This document shows positions 32,282 to 42,805 of a DNA stretch of 64,000 bases, piece by piece. Source of the DNA: Lithodes maja (taxonomy: Eukaryota > Arthropoda > Malacostraca > Decapoda > Lithodidae). The notes under the pieces were generated by a model, which saw nothing but the letters and a program-made list of their open reading frames with translations, ran no database searches and had not been told where the DNA came from. The stretch spans positions 1 to 64,000 of the forward strand of contig JBAKBP010012997.1 of NCBI GenBank assembly GCA_037953745.1, written 5' to 3'. How positions within the stretch are numbered: the stretch's first letter is position 1; each line of letters starts with the position of its first letter. The position numbers were made by a program, and so were the translations under genes.

Positions 32282-34223
32282 TGTAAGATTTTCTTTATGC
32301 TAATACAGTATGTTGTTTTATTTAAGATTGAGCTTTGCATTTCATTTCTGGTGGAGTGGCTAGGTGTGGCGGGTCTTGTCGGCATTCTGCCTTGTCAGAT
32401 ATGGTGCTCGCCTAATGTTGAGCGTCCCATATCTTGGGCGGGGTGTGACGTCTACCAGCGTTGGCAGAATCGCCTCTCGTTGGCCACTAGCACTCGCCAG
32501 GGACATCGAAATGGGCTACAGTTATCAGAGAATGTTGTTCTTTCTTTCCTAGTAATCGCATTGTCACAGACAGTCCAGTGGTGGTCTTTGTTTTCGTCTG
32601 TGACAATGGGTTATATTTTATATCAACAGTAGTGATAATAGTACCAGCGTGTGAATGAGAAAGACTTTCAGAGCGAGGAGGTAGTAAGTGTCTGTATGTA
32701 CGGGTGCATTCCTGCCTCTCGCTCGCCATTGGACGGCGTATCTGGCTGTGTCCTATGACGCCTGCTGTCTTGTGACGTCTCGGCCCGTGATTGGCCGACC
32801 ATCGCGCCTTTGCGGTCTCCTGTGTAACTTACCTCCTCCATGAGGGTCCCCAGGAGCTGTCCTCGTCAGGACAGGCTTGGCGCGCGTGCTTCTAACATCC
32901 CTTTGCATACTCTCTCCCGATCACCACCTTTATCACTGTTTCTCTCACTCGATTCTCTCTTTCCATACTCTAACCTTTATTAACTGCACAACACTCCCCT
33001 TGGGTTCTGCATACGGTTTTCATAGCCGGCCCATTGTATTGCATGCGCCGTCCTCAGAGATATTTACATGTACTTAGAATAGGTTTGAGGGTTCTTAGTT
33101 AGTATAGGTTAAGAACTTTGTGTGTCTCTATTATTGATTTAGTGTTTCTGCTCTTTTATTTAATGCTAGACTGGGATAAGGTAACTGTAGTCGTTGTCTC
33201 CGATGTGTGTACAGTTTGCTTATACCTACACGACTTCGACCGGTCCTGTGGTAGCCTGGGTTGTCTTTTCGGTTGCGTCCTTTGCGAGTGCAGCATTGTG
33301 TTGACTGAGGATTTTGGCCTGTACCAGTTCCACACTTTGCTTGTCTTTAGAGGGTCGCCAGGATAGAACCAGATACTTGTGATCTGGATCTATCGAGAGA
33401 GCCCCCTAGTCAATTAACGTAACTTAAAGGATGCAGTCTTAAGGACATCGCTAGGCTACGAGCCTGTCTTGCTCAACCCCAGTTCCTTACCTAGAGTATC
33501 CCAGCTAGACATTATTAATCGAGTAGACACTTGTTAGTATTTAATATAAGCTCTTTGATATGTGCGCATTATTATTCACAGCATTTATTAGTCTAGGTTG
33601 TTGCTGAGCCGCACAACCATAGCAGACTGTTTTGTTGATGAGGAAGTACTTCTTTTAGTGTCGAGCATTGCTACCGTTGCGCATTTATAGTATTCTCGTG
33701 TCAGTTAACATTATATGTCCTATCTTTAGTGTATTTGATTTACACGTGTGGTGTCCTGCCTCCTGCCTTTATATAGTTCTAAATCAGTACGAGCATCTTA
33801 TGAGCATCAGACTTTCTTCAGAAGTTTCCAGGTCTATGCTGTAGGACTATACTTCACTTTCTTTCAGATAGGAGTGAAGAGTTTATTGTTGTTTAGAGTA
33901 ACTGTATTGAAGCATCTTTTTATTGTATTAAATCTTGCAGTGATTTAATTGATCTTTCCATAGATTCCTTTTTATGCATTTTAACGTAACTTGCATCTTG
34001 TTTGTTATCAGGCTATACCAGTGCAGGTTAGCCTGAAGTAGAGTACATTTATGCCCAGTTAAGGATACCCCGCTATCGCAGATTAACCTTGGAGGGTATA
34101 GGTGTTTTGTTCGCTGGCATATAAGTTCGAGGGTTTGGATCTAGCGTACCATTGTTGCATAGTGCCCTATTACTAGTCCAATCATTGAGTGCCCTTGTTT
34201 TATTCGTAGTCCCGGTCGTAACA
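32282..34223 (+). repeat. Probable 3' LTR of the Gmr1-like element (~1.94 kb)
   Basis: Starts TGTAAGATTTTC after the polypurine tract and ends CGGTCGTAACA, so the TG...CA termini are present. No coding content. No second copy is in the window, so both ends are inferred from termini and context. Confidence 0.5.
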
Positions 34224-34224
34224 C

Positions 34225-34945
34225 CTTATACTTCAACAATACAAAAATCAATCCTTCATCTTCTCTCAATATTCTCAGTCTCTTTTTCTTCTGCTCTCAC
34301 TTGGAAGGACCATATTACCAGTCTTGCTAAGGCAGCCTCCCAGAAGCTGGGTGAGCTCAACCGCCTCAAGGGGTTCTTTACCCCTGCACAGCTTCTTTCT
34401 TTGTACAGGGGCACAGTGCGTCCTTGTATTGAGTATTGTTCACATAATTATTATGTGAGGAGGATCCTCTCACACCGCACTCCTAGACAAAGTAGAAAGG
34501 AAGGCCTTTTGTCCACTCACTACCTCTATGCAATCTCTATCTCTTCGCCGCAATGTTGCATCTTTCTCGCTATTCTATCGCTACTACAATAATCAGTGTT
34601 CCTCAGAGCTCTCCCAGTTTATACCACCTCCTCTACGTAGGGTATGTGGTACTCGTCTTGCAACACAATTCCACCCCTACTCTGTGTAACTCTCCAACCC
34701 AAGAGTGAAACGTTACTCTCAGTCATTCTTCTATTCAACAGCTGAGCTCTGGAACTCTCTACCAGAATCAGTCTTTCCCTCATCCTATGACTTAAATTGC
34801 TTCAAACTATATGTGTCCAGACATTTTGGCTCGAACGTCGCTTGATTTTGGCCCTGTCACTCTTTCAACTCTGAGGGAGACACTCGCTACAGACAGTTCT
34901 GCCTTTTGTCTCACTCACTCACATAGGAAAAAAAAAAAAAAAAAT
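34225..34945 (+). pseudogene. LINE 3' end (CR1/Jockey-type C-terminus) with poly-A tail
   Basis: Frames together give LTWKDHITSLAKAASQKLGE, FTPAQLLSLYRGTVRPCIEY, then RRNVASFS and AELWNSLPESVFPSSYDLN in other frames. This is the region downstream of RT in CR1/Jockey-type proteins. A small insertion and frameshifts (near 34440-34500 and 34690) disable it. It ends in ~18 A at about 34928-34945. Confidence 0.75.
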
Positions 34946-34959
34946 TAGTTGCTAGATTG

Positions 34960-35372
34960 CCAGTACAGGGGAGGTGTGGTGGAGTGGTCTTGCCACTGGA
35001 CTGGACTGGTCCCGAGTTCGAATCCTGATGTATCAATGGGAAGATATTATTGGGATGGAATCTGTGATGTATCTAGTATCAGTGCATTACTACAAAGCCC
35101 ACTGAAACGCCTACAAAAATACCCTCATTGTTCCTGATTAAATAGCACTGTATGAATATTCCCATATTCAAAATAGGCTACAGGGGGGCAATGCCTAGTG
35201 AGTTAATTGCCCAATAGGTGGCGTTCTGAGAGTGAGGGTCTGAGTAAAGGGGGTGAGACAGTGAAGCACAAAGGCGAGGCAGCTCCAGAGATGGGGCTTG
35301 ACCTAGCGATTCGTGACAAATGCCTAATGTTCATGGCCACCCCTTCACGAGAATTACGGTGTCTAGCAAAAC
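34960..35372 (+). mobile_element. tRNA-derived SINE with a family A LINE tail
   Basis: The 5' part has an A-box-like GTGGTGGAGTGG and a B-box GAGTTCGAATCC (about 35012-35024), so it looks tRNA-derived and pol III driven. The 3' end reads GGCCACCCCTTCACGAGAAT, then ACGGTGTCTAGCAA, clearly the terminus of family A LINEs. A SINE borrowing its tail from a LINE is the usual sign that the LINE mobilises it. A decayed match to the body may exist at 48790-48825. Confidence 0.75.
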
Positions 35373-35640
35373 ATTCTTAAATTTTATATCAATAATTGTA
35401 ATCAAAAATTTTTTACTTGAAATTTCTCATATAACCTCTAGCTGTTTACTTTTTGTCTGTATTCATTGATTGTTTATCTACTTCTATTGTTATCATTGAT
35501 TTTATATAAAATTAATTGTTCTTGTTGAAAGAGTACTCTTTGTTTAAATCTGTTTATGCTTCTTCATATTTTGCAATGACTATGCTTTATTTTGTTGTAT
35601 CTATTCACTTTTGATAGCATCAATTGCTTGCCTTTGTGAT
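35373..35640. other. AT-rich non-coding stretch
   Basis: Nothing recognised. Confidence 0.5.
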
Positions 35641-35804
35641 ATCCTATGAATGTAGGTTATATATATACTATAAATGTAGGTTATTTGTAGGGTAGAAATT
35701 GGTAGGGGTCATGTGTTCATGCTATGCTCACAGGTATCTACCCGATAACACTATTGTTTGTGAGTGCTATATGCATTTTGTATTAATTATTGTGAATTGA
35801 AATA
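35641..35804 (+). repeat. Dispersed repeat ahead of the ORF1-like frame
   Basis: Inverted partner of 17330-17470. Here it immediately precedes an ATG at 35805, so it may be the 5' UTR of a LINE. Confidence 0.55.
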
Positions 35805-36737
35805 ATGGAAAAGCATCTCACCACACCTTCACCGCCACCAAGCAGCGACCGAGTGGCGAAAGGAACCGGGAGCGAAAGGACGAACCACCACCGCCACAAC
35901 AACAGGCTGCGCACGCATCCAAGCTGGCGAAACCTCCAACCACACCACCAGGCAGTGCGCATCACAGAAAACCAACCGAGGGATAGCTATTATATACCTA
36001 AGCAAATCCCAACACATGTGACCACTTCCTCGCCGATTACACATCTCCTGCAACATCCCAAACCTACAAACTTGCAACCACTGTCCGCTCCATCTACCTC
36101 CAGCCTACAAACCACACAAGCAGCTCCAGAACAAACCCTAAGGCCAAATATAAAGGACAAAAGCCCTGAGCATGTGAGGTTCACCAGCACCCAGCACTTC
36201 AACAACAATTGCATGTCTTGCAAACTATGCACACCTCCCTTCACCAAGCCCATGCAAACCACGCAAGGCCAAGACAGCAGGAAAACGAGAAAAGCAACTC
36301 CCCCCAACATCCCCTGCCAGCAAGCATTTTTTCCTTCTCTGTCCACCACACCTCCAAGCCAAAAGGGAACAACCACCAATCCATTAAGAGGTACAAGAGT
36401 CACTACCATCGAAATAACGCATTCTCCAACACCAGGGAAGAACTTCTTCATCAACATGAACAATCTTGAAGTACAGAATAATAAGAAAAGTAGAAAGAAA
36501 AGACGACACAAGAAAAGGCACCATACGCAACAAAAGTCTAAGCGCCCGGCTACCTCTCAACCTCACCACCGCCATGAAGAAGACAACCAAGAAGGACTAC
36601 CCACAATGCCTCCCCCCACGTCCAAGCCACAAGGAAACAACCACCATGAACATCCAACGTCCAGGCGCCCTTCTACCGCACAACCACACCACCGCCAGGA
36701 CGTTGAGAAAAGGTATGACCACTGCAGGAAATTTTAA
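35805..36737 (+). CDS. Basic Pro/Thr/His-rich ORF, probable LINE ORF1
   Basis: An intact 310-codon frame from ATG at 35805. The protein is Pro/Thr/Ser/His/Lys-rich with no recognised domain; its most structured part is CMSCKLC near residue 128, and the C-terminal third is very basic (KKSRKKRRHKKRHH). The frame ends at 36737, overlapping an ATG at 36715 in another frame that opens MTTAGNFNIITFSG, which resembles the first strand of a LINE endonuclease. ORF1-ORF2 overlap is common in LINEs, so ORF1 is the best guess. The second frame is cut off at 36757 by the tail of another element. A nucleic-acid-binding role is inferred from charge only. Confidence 0.5.
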   Translation: MEKHLTTPSPPPSSDRVAKGTGSERTNHHRHNNRLRTHPSWRNLQPHHQAVRITENQPRDSYYIPKQIPTHVTTSSPITHLLQHPKPTNLQPLSAPSTSSLQTTQAAPEQTLRPNIKDKSPEHVRFTSTQHFNNNCMSCKLCTPPFTKPMQTTQGQDSRKTRKATPPNIPCQQAFFPSLSTTPPSQKGTTTNPLRGTRVTTIEITHSPTPGKNFFINMNNLEVQNNKKSRKKRRHKKRHHTQQKSKRPATSQPHHRHEEDNQEGLPTMPPPTSKPQGNNHHEHPTSRRPSTAQPHHRQDVEKRYDHCRKF

Positions 36738-36754
36738 TATCATTACATTCAGTG

Positions 36755-36756
<2 letters not shown>
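36715..36756 (+). pseudogene. Start of a LINE ORF2 (endonuclease), truncated
   Basis: Only MTTAGNFNIITFSG remains, overlapping the end of the upstream ORF. The NFNIITF pattern matches the beginning of AP-type endonuclease domains. An (AAT)n tract interrupts it. Confidence 0.4.
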
Positions 36757-36791
<35 letters not shown>

Positions 36792-36900
36792 TATTTCAGA
36801 CTCACACAGTACAGAGGGGACCATACTGGGGTCCATATATACCTTACAGTAACATAAATATATATAAGCTACTGTACATAGGCTACATAAAATAAAAATA
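36757..36900 (-). mobile_element. Retroelement 3' end with AATAAA and (ATT)n tail
   Basis: On the minus strand the sequence reads GTCTGAAATAAAGTATTATT and then ATT repeats (36757-36788 on plus). A polyadenylation-like signal followed by a simple tail marks the 3' end of a short retro-inserted element. The 5' limit is approximate. Confidence 0.5.
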
Positions 36901-36990
36901 AATTAAATAATACCCAGCTTGCTATCATGTAGTTCACAGCACTGCCTCAACCAAAAACTGTGGTCATCAAACTACTGTGTTACCAAAACT

Positions 36991-38343
36991 GTAATGCCCT
37001 CGAAAATGTCCCGCACCCACAATAATACTAACCCGAGTTGACGTCAGGTATAGCGTAAAATAGTCGTAGATGGTAAGTCCAATAAACTCATCACGTGATA
37101 ACACCACGAGACTATCACCTGGTTCTTAAAAATCGGACTAAGGTTGCTATACTTTTAGTACGTCCGTGGTAGTACAGTGGGTTAGCGCGCGGGCCTGGTG
37201 GTGATGGTTGGGTCACTAACCAGGGTTCGAACCCCACCCAAGGCATCTCAAAACCTGTGGGTTTTTAGGGGGGTTAAATTCCCTTCAGAGGTTCGTACCC
37301 CGCGCCAGGTACCAGGAAAAGTTGATCCTAAAGGTAGCCTGGGGATATTTCAGGAGACCATGAATTCCCTTCACACCCAGCATTTCATTGTCGAAAAAAT
37401 GTAATGCCCTCGAAAATGTCCCGCACCCACAATAATACTAACCCGAGTTGACGTCAGGTATAGCGTAAAATAGTCGGAGATGGTAAGTCCAATAAACTCA
37501 TCACGTGATAACACCACGAGACTATCACCTGGTTCTTAAAAATCGGACTAAGGTTGCTATACTTTTAGTACGTCCGTGGTAGTACAGTGGGTTAGCGCGC
37601 GGGCCTGGTGGTGATGGTTGGGTCACTAACCAGGGTTCGAACCCCACCCAAGGCATCTCAAAACCTGTGGGTTTTTAGGGGGGTTAAATTCCCTTCAGAG
37701 GTTCGTACCCCGCGCCAGGTACCAGGAAAAGTTGATCCTAAAGGTAGCCTGGGGATATTTCAGGAGACCATAAATTCCCTTCACACCCAGCATTTCATTG
37801 GTGGCAGTCACGGAACGTGATCTGGTAGCTACATAGAGCACCCATCACGCGGACCCTAACAATATTGAGATTGCTGAGGTGATACAGCTACGATACCTTA
37901 CGACCTTAAAATAGGCTAGGGACTAGCCTAGTTAAAGAAGGATGTAATGTAATGCCCTCGAAAATGTCCCGCACCCACAATAATACTAACCCGAGTTGAC
38001 GTCAGGTATAGCGTAAAATAGTCGGAGATGGTAAGTCCAATAAACTCATCACGTGATAACACCACGAGACTATCACCTGGTTCTTAAAAATCGGACTAAG
38101 GTTGCTATACTTTTGTACGTCCGTGGTAGTACAGTGGGTTAGCGCGCGGGCCTGGTGGTGATGGTTGGGTCACTAACCAGGGTTCGAACCCCACCCAAGG
38201 CATCTCAAAACCTGTGGGTTTTTAGGGGGGTTAAATTCCCTTCAGAGGTTCGTACCCCGCGCCAGGTACCAGGAAAAGTTGATCCTAAAGGTAGCCTGGG
38301 GATATTTCAGGAGACCATGAATTCCCTTCACACCCAGCATTTC
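36991..38343 (+). repeat. Tandem array of a tRNA-SINE-containing unit (three copies)
   Basis: Units start GTAATGCCCTCGAAAATG at 36991, 37401 and 37949 (lengths 410, 548 and ~395 bp) and are almost identical. Each contains a tRNA-like head: A-box region GTGGTAGTACAGTGGGTTAG and B-box GGGTTCGAACCCC (about 37222, 37632 and 38179). Unit 2 alone carries a further 148 bp ending GGATGTAATGTAATG, which looks like the full 3' end with a (TGTAA)n tail. The near-identity suggests recent tandem amplification or assembly duplication. Confidence 0.8.
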
Positions 38344-38511
38344 AAAAACCACTGTCCTAATTGTGTAAGTACCATGCCTCACATCATTTAGCTTCCGGTA
38401 CAGTATGTTGCTACAGTACAGTATAGGAATATCGGTACTGTACTGCACTATGAGGTTCAGTACCGGTATGCTAATTCTGTAGAGTAGCAGACCTGAAATC
38501 ATTACTTAAGG

Positions 38512-39027
38512 TTAAATATAGAGCAACTTCCTCCAGTGTGCCTGGATCCTAGAGGTGTACACTATGCTTGGAGTTTGTAGCATTTTAATGATACTGTTCT
38601 CAGAAGTGTTAAGGCGCTGAATGAATTTATATGTTAGCTTTCTAATGAGTGATTGGTAACAGTGTAAGTTCATATAGGCACATAGCGTACTTGTACTCTC
38701 ATATTTTGAGAGCCCCAGAAACATTTTCATGATATTGTGATATGAGATACTTAGTCTATTCACTGTCATTTTCTTATAGTTCCACCATAGTTGTGCTGTA
38801 TACATTGGTGAGCAGTAGGAGTTGAACAATGTTATTTTTGTATCCCATGTGCACATATGAAATTTTCTTAATATTGAATTTCCCTGCATGTAAAGTTGCC
38901 TTCGCTGACGACCCATATCCTCATCATCTGAGCGATCACTTGAAATATAGCGTCCTTGATACTTTACTTTACTTACTTCTTCTATAATTTCTTCATACAA
39001 ATTGAATTTAGGTAGCTTTGATTTCAA
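38512..39027 (-). pseudogene. LINE reverse transcriptase, C-terminal fragment
   Basis: The minus-strand frame gives KYQGRYISSDRSDDEDMGRQ, QLYMQGNSILRKFHMCTWDT, LFNSYCSPMYTAQLWWNYKK and LIRKLTYKFIQRL. This is the thumb/connection region found downstream of the RT active site in a widespread aquatic-invertebrate LINE group. No catalytic core is present. The frame itself has no stop over ~170 codons. Confidence 0.75.
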
Positions 39028-39131
39028 TAGAAGGTTATATTTAAATATTATGATATTGGTCTTTATCGGATTAAATTTGACTGAATGTTCGATTCCAAAT
39101 TTTTCACATACTCTTAATAATTTATTTAGTA

Positions 39132-39531
39132 AACTATTCTTATTAGTGACTGCACATAAGACAGTTAAAACTCAATGGGAAGACTGTTCTTATTAGTGAC
39201 TGCACGTAAGACAGTTGGAAGATTGGGCCACCCATCGTTTCGTCAAGTGGGAATACTGTTCTTATTAGTGACTGCACGTAAGACAGTTAAAACTCAATGG
39301 GAAGACTGTTCTTATTAGTGACTGCACGTAAGACAGTTGGAAGATTGGGCCACCCATCGTTTCGTCAAGTGGGAATACTGTTCTTATTAGTAACTGCACG
39401 TAAGACAGTTAAAACTCAATGGGAAGACTGTTCTTATTAGTGACTGCACGTAAGACAGTTGGAAGATTGGGCCACCCATTGGTTCGTCAAGTTGGGAAAA
39501 CTGTTCTTATTAGTGACTGCATGTAAGACAG
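39132..39531. repeat. Satellite array, left part
   Basis: Seven copies of a ~34-bp core (ACTGTTCTTATTAGTGACTG ... ACAGTT) start at 39132, 39183, 39255, 39305, 39377, 39427 and 39500. Two spacers alternate, a ~16-bp one with AAACTCAATGGGAAG and a ~38-bp one with GGAAGATTGGGCCACCC, giving a ~122-bp higher-order unit. Core ends are near inverted repeats (AACTGTTCTTA and TAAGACAGTT). Confidence 0.9.
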
Positions 39532-40169
39532 TTAACCTAACAAGTGCGCATGGGGGTAATTGAAAACGTCCCCCTGTGCTGACGTATTTGAGGTGTTTCC
39601 GTCACTAAAATAATCATTGTACCATTAATAGCATTAATAATTATCCATATGCACCTATTATGGGTTGATTATAAAGGTATTAACCTGAAACAACAATAAA
39701 ACGAATGAAAACAGCGTTTGGATGGTCAAAATCGGAGATATAGCCCGCGAGTTGTATAATGTATGGGTGAGGCAAACTGCTTTCCCGCCAATTTCCCCCA
39801 AGGCCACTGAGACACAGTCGATCGATACTCTCTCTCTCTCTCTCTTGCACTCGCTTGCCATCAGTGATGACAACACCCTGCTTGCAACTCGCTAATGTTA
39901 GCACGAAAATATACCTCAGAATAAGGGAATAATAGGGAAAATAGGTGATAACTGAAGGAGAGGAGGAAAGTGGGGAAGGAGGGGAGGTAGAGGACTGAGA
40001 TTTTGCATGGCCCAGGGGCCAAAAAAAAATAAAAAATAAAAAAATAAAAATAAAAAAAATATTTTTTTTTCGATGTCAAAAGTTGATTTTTTATTTTACT
40101 TACTCTCAAGAGTCTTCCCGCAGTCCGCCGGGGGAACTCTTAAGAGTCTCCCCGCAGCTCCCGGGTTAA
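39532..40169 (-). mobile_element. TTAA-flanked DNA element, copy 2 (inserted in the satellite)
   Basis: TTAA at 39532-39535 and 40166-40169 flank 39536-40165 (630 bp). It is the reverse complement of copies 1 and 3. The duplicated TTAA is part of the satellite spacer (ACAG-TTAA-AACTCA), which stays uninterrupted in neighbouring units, so the boundaries are exact. Contains A/T homopolymer stretches and a GA/CT microsatellite; no transposase. Confidence 0.9.
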
Positions 40170-40252
40170 AACTCAGTTGGAAGACTGTTCTTATTAGTGA
40201 CTGCACGTAAGACAGTTGGAAGATTGGGCCACCCATCGTTTCGTCAAGGGAG
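40170..40252. repeat. Satellite array, right part
   Basis: Resumes in register after the inserted element: AACTCAGTTGGAAG, then a full core at 40183 and the GGAAGATTGGGCCACCC spacer. Confidence 0.9.
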
Positions 40253-40454
40253 AATGCGTAATTAAGGTTGTGATACTTAATTGTTCATCCTCTTGAAACA
40301 ATATGTTTGGAAAGGCCACAAATCTACCCATCACCCCCAGTTCTGAAAGTATCTTATAACGGTCAGAGTAGTTAAGATCTGTTGCGTTACTACCAACTAT
40401 CTTACGTTCGCTCGATAACGTGTGTTGATGCACTGGCATATTTACACACGGTAC

Positions 40455-41099
40455 TTAACCCGGGAACTGCCGGGAGACTCTTAAAAGTTCCCCCGGCGGA
40501 CTGCGGGAAGACTCTTGAGAGTAAGTAAAATAAAAAATCAACTTTTGACATCGAAAAAAAAAAAAAAATTATTTTTATTTTTTTATTTTTTTATTTTTTT
40601 TTGGCCCCTGGGCCATGCAAAATCTCAGTCCTCTACCTCCCCTCCTTCCCCACTTTCCTCCTCTCCTTCAGTTATCACCTATTTTCCCTATTATTCCCTT
40701 ATTCTGAGGTATATTTTCGTGCTAACATTAGCGAGTTGCAAGCAGGGTGTTGTCATCACTGATGGCAAGCGAGTGCAAGAGAGAGAGAGAGAGTATCGAT
40801 CGACTGTGTCTCAGTGGCCTTGGGGGAAATTGGCGGGAAAGCAGTTTGCCTCACCCATACATTATACAACTCGCGGGCTATATCTCCGATTTTGACCATC
40901 CAAACGCTGTTTTCACTCGTTTTATTGTTGTTTCAGGTTAATACCTTTATAATCAACCCATAATAGGCGCATATGGATAATTATTAATGCTATTAATGGT
41001 ACAATGAATATTTTAGTGACGGAAACACCTCAAATACGTCAGCACAGGGGGACGTTTTCAATTACCCCCATGCGCACTTGTTAGGTTAAGACCCCACAC
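40455..41099 (+). mobile_element. TTAA-flanked DNA element, copy 3
   Basis: TTAA at 40455-40458 and 41096-41099 flank 40459-41095 (637 bp). Left end CCCGGGAACTGCCGGGAGAC, right end on the opposite strand CCTAACAAGTGCGCATGGGG. Very similar to copy 2, so both moved recently. The two subterminal ~32-bp repeats each end in a palindrome around CTTAAAAG or CTTGAGAG. No coding capacity. Confidence 0.88.
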
Positions 41100-42038
41100 C
41101 AAGATTCTGAACGATCTGCATCAAAACTCTTATAAAGACCAGAGTAGTCAGTGAGCTCTCTCCTGCATTAACTCGATACTATTCCTACCTGTGTACTGGC
41201 ATTTGGTAGATAGTATTTAAGGTCCAACTTCAAGAGTTCGAGTACCACGTTCGTCAATCAGCCACGTCAGGATAAACCCCACGGCCAATGCATCTACCGA
41301 AGACTGGATTACCTATTCTACGAATATAGAGTGAAATTATTATACTGTTATCAATACACAGGAGAAATAACTGTGAGAAGGATCTATACTCAGTGTATTC
41401 AGGAATAAGAAGTGTAAATGATCAACAGTGCAAAATAATATTGATACGACTATATATAAAGAAGTATTCTCGTGAAAGTAAAGGCTACAATTCTATGCAA
41501 ATTAATAACTAAAGAAAGTACTAGTGACGCCCAAAGAAATCAGGGAAGTACTAATATTAATTCTGATAATATTGGAAATAACTTAAATAAGTAAATACTA
41601 AATACCATACGCATAATTGTATAGAGGAATAAATTAGGACTAAAAACCTAATTTGTCGTTACCTCAAGATTAATTGTACGTATAGTAAACCAAACAGTTC
41701 GCGTACCTTATCTGGATACATAAACGTAATCCGCACAAGTGTAATACTTCGATTAGAAGACAGTCAATAATAATCACCTAGATTCTACAATAGAAGTAAC
41801 CGTCTTACGAGTAAGACGTAGTGGAGCCTCGTTCGTGCGTCTTATATTTTGTTCTTTACCATTATTCTAGTATTACGTATGCGATATTCTTGTGCCAATA
41901 AATACAATATGAATGTACGTCTTGTTATAATTATCCTCTATTATTTTCCGTGTCTGTGTTAAAGCGATTTCGGCTTCTCCAGTCAGGAAGAACCCACTTA
42001 GTTAAACCAATCAACCCCAGTAAAAACCTGGCATAACA
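41100..42038 (+). repeat. LTR-like 3' portion ending GGCATAACA
   Basis: TTATAAAG near 41131, AATAAA at ~41899, then a terminus (AACCTGGCATAACA, to 42038) closely resembling the end of the large Gypsy LTR (AACAGGGCATAACA). This suggests a diverged solo or truncated LTR of a related family. No PBS-like TGG follows. Confidence 0.35.
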
Positions 42039-42049
42039 TGACTATCTTG

Positions 42050-42395
42050 TCAAATTGCACATTTATTTGAATAGAATATTTAGCCTTAACTGTAGGTTTT
42101 TTCATACAGAATTTAACAGAATTTACCAGAACGTCCTGAACTTCCCAAATTGACTCATTCCTTGAATATGACGAGAGTACGTTAATATATGCGCAACTAA
42201 TTTGATTTGGACCCAAATTCACTTACTCATATAGTGATGTACATTCTGTGTGGTGGTTTAGTGTTCTTTTACAGTATTTAATTTTTTTATTTTGCTTAAT
42301 CTTTATTTCCACATAGTGATTTTGATTAGTTCTTTTGTCTTTATATTGTGTCGTCCCTATTTTGGTTTGTTTATTTTGCAACTTTTACATTATAA
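42050..42395 (+). repeat. Dispersed repeat, inverted copy of 16920-17300
   Basis: See the partner entry: shared words over about 300 bp. Non-coding. Confidence 0.6.
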
Positions 42396-42745
42396 TTACA
42401 CACTTGGTCAATGACCAAGTCCTGTATACTTTTCTTTGCCTTGTATATCTCTTTTATGGCAATCCGCCTATTTGCCAGATATTCCTCCCTGCTACCTCCG
42501 TTCTTCCATGCTTTGAAGCATTTTCTTTTCTCCATTATTGAATTTCCAACCTCGTCATTCCACCACCAGGAAATCATATGTATGTCTATGGGCACCCTAA
42601 GTTTTGCCACAGATTTTGTCAGTGGCAACAAGAAGGCTACATTCAAGGAAGTTCCATTGGCTATTTACATCATTTGGCCTAGCGCCCCTATTCCTATCCA
42701 TTTCCTACAATTCACTGCGAAGCCTACCCCTGTATTCTGATTTAT
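42396..42745 (-). pseudogene. Family B LINE fragment (between endonuclease and RT)
   Basis: The minus frame gives SWWWNDEVGNSIMEKRKCFK and EEYLANRRIAIKEIYKAK, the WWW-N-E/D-V linker between endonuclease and RT in many LINEs. A parallel decayed stretch with the same context lies at 45870-46270. No catalytic residues. Confidence 0.65.
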
Positions 42746-42805
42746 TCAACAACCATACTTTCCTTTTTGGCAAGCATACCTTCATCTCGCCTTAAGCTTA
42801 TGCCA

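Noticed and set aside
39132..40252. Regular repeats with spacers resembling a CRISPR array
   Set aside because: Only two spacer types alternate and they are themselves repeated; the context is eukaryotic. It is a higher-order satellite.
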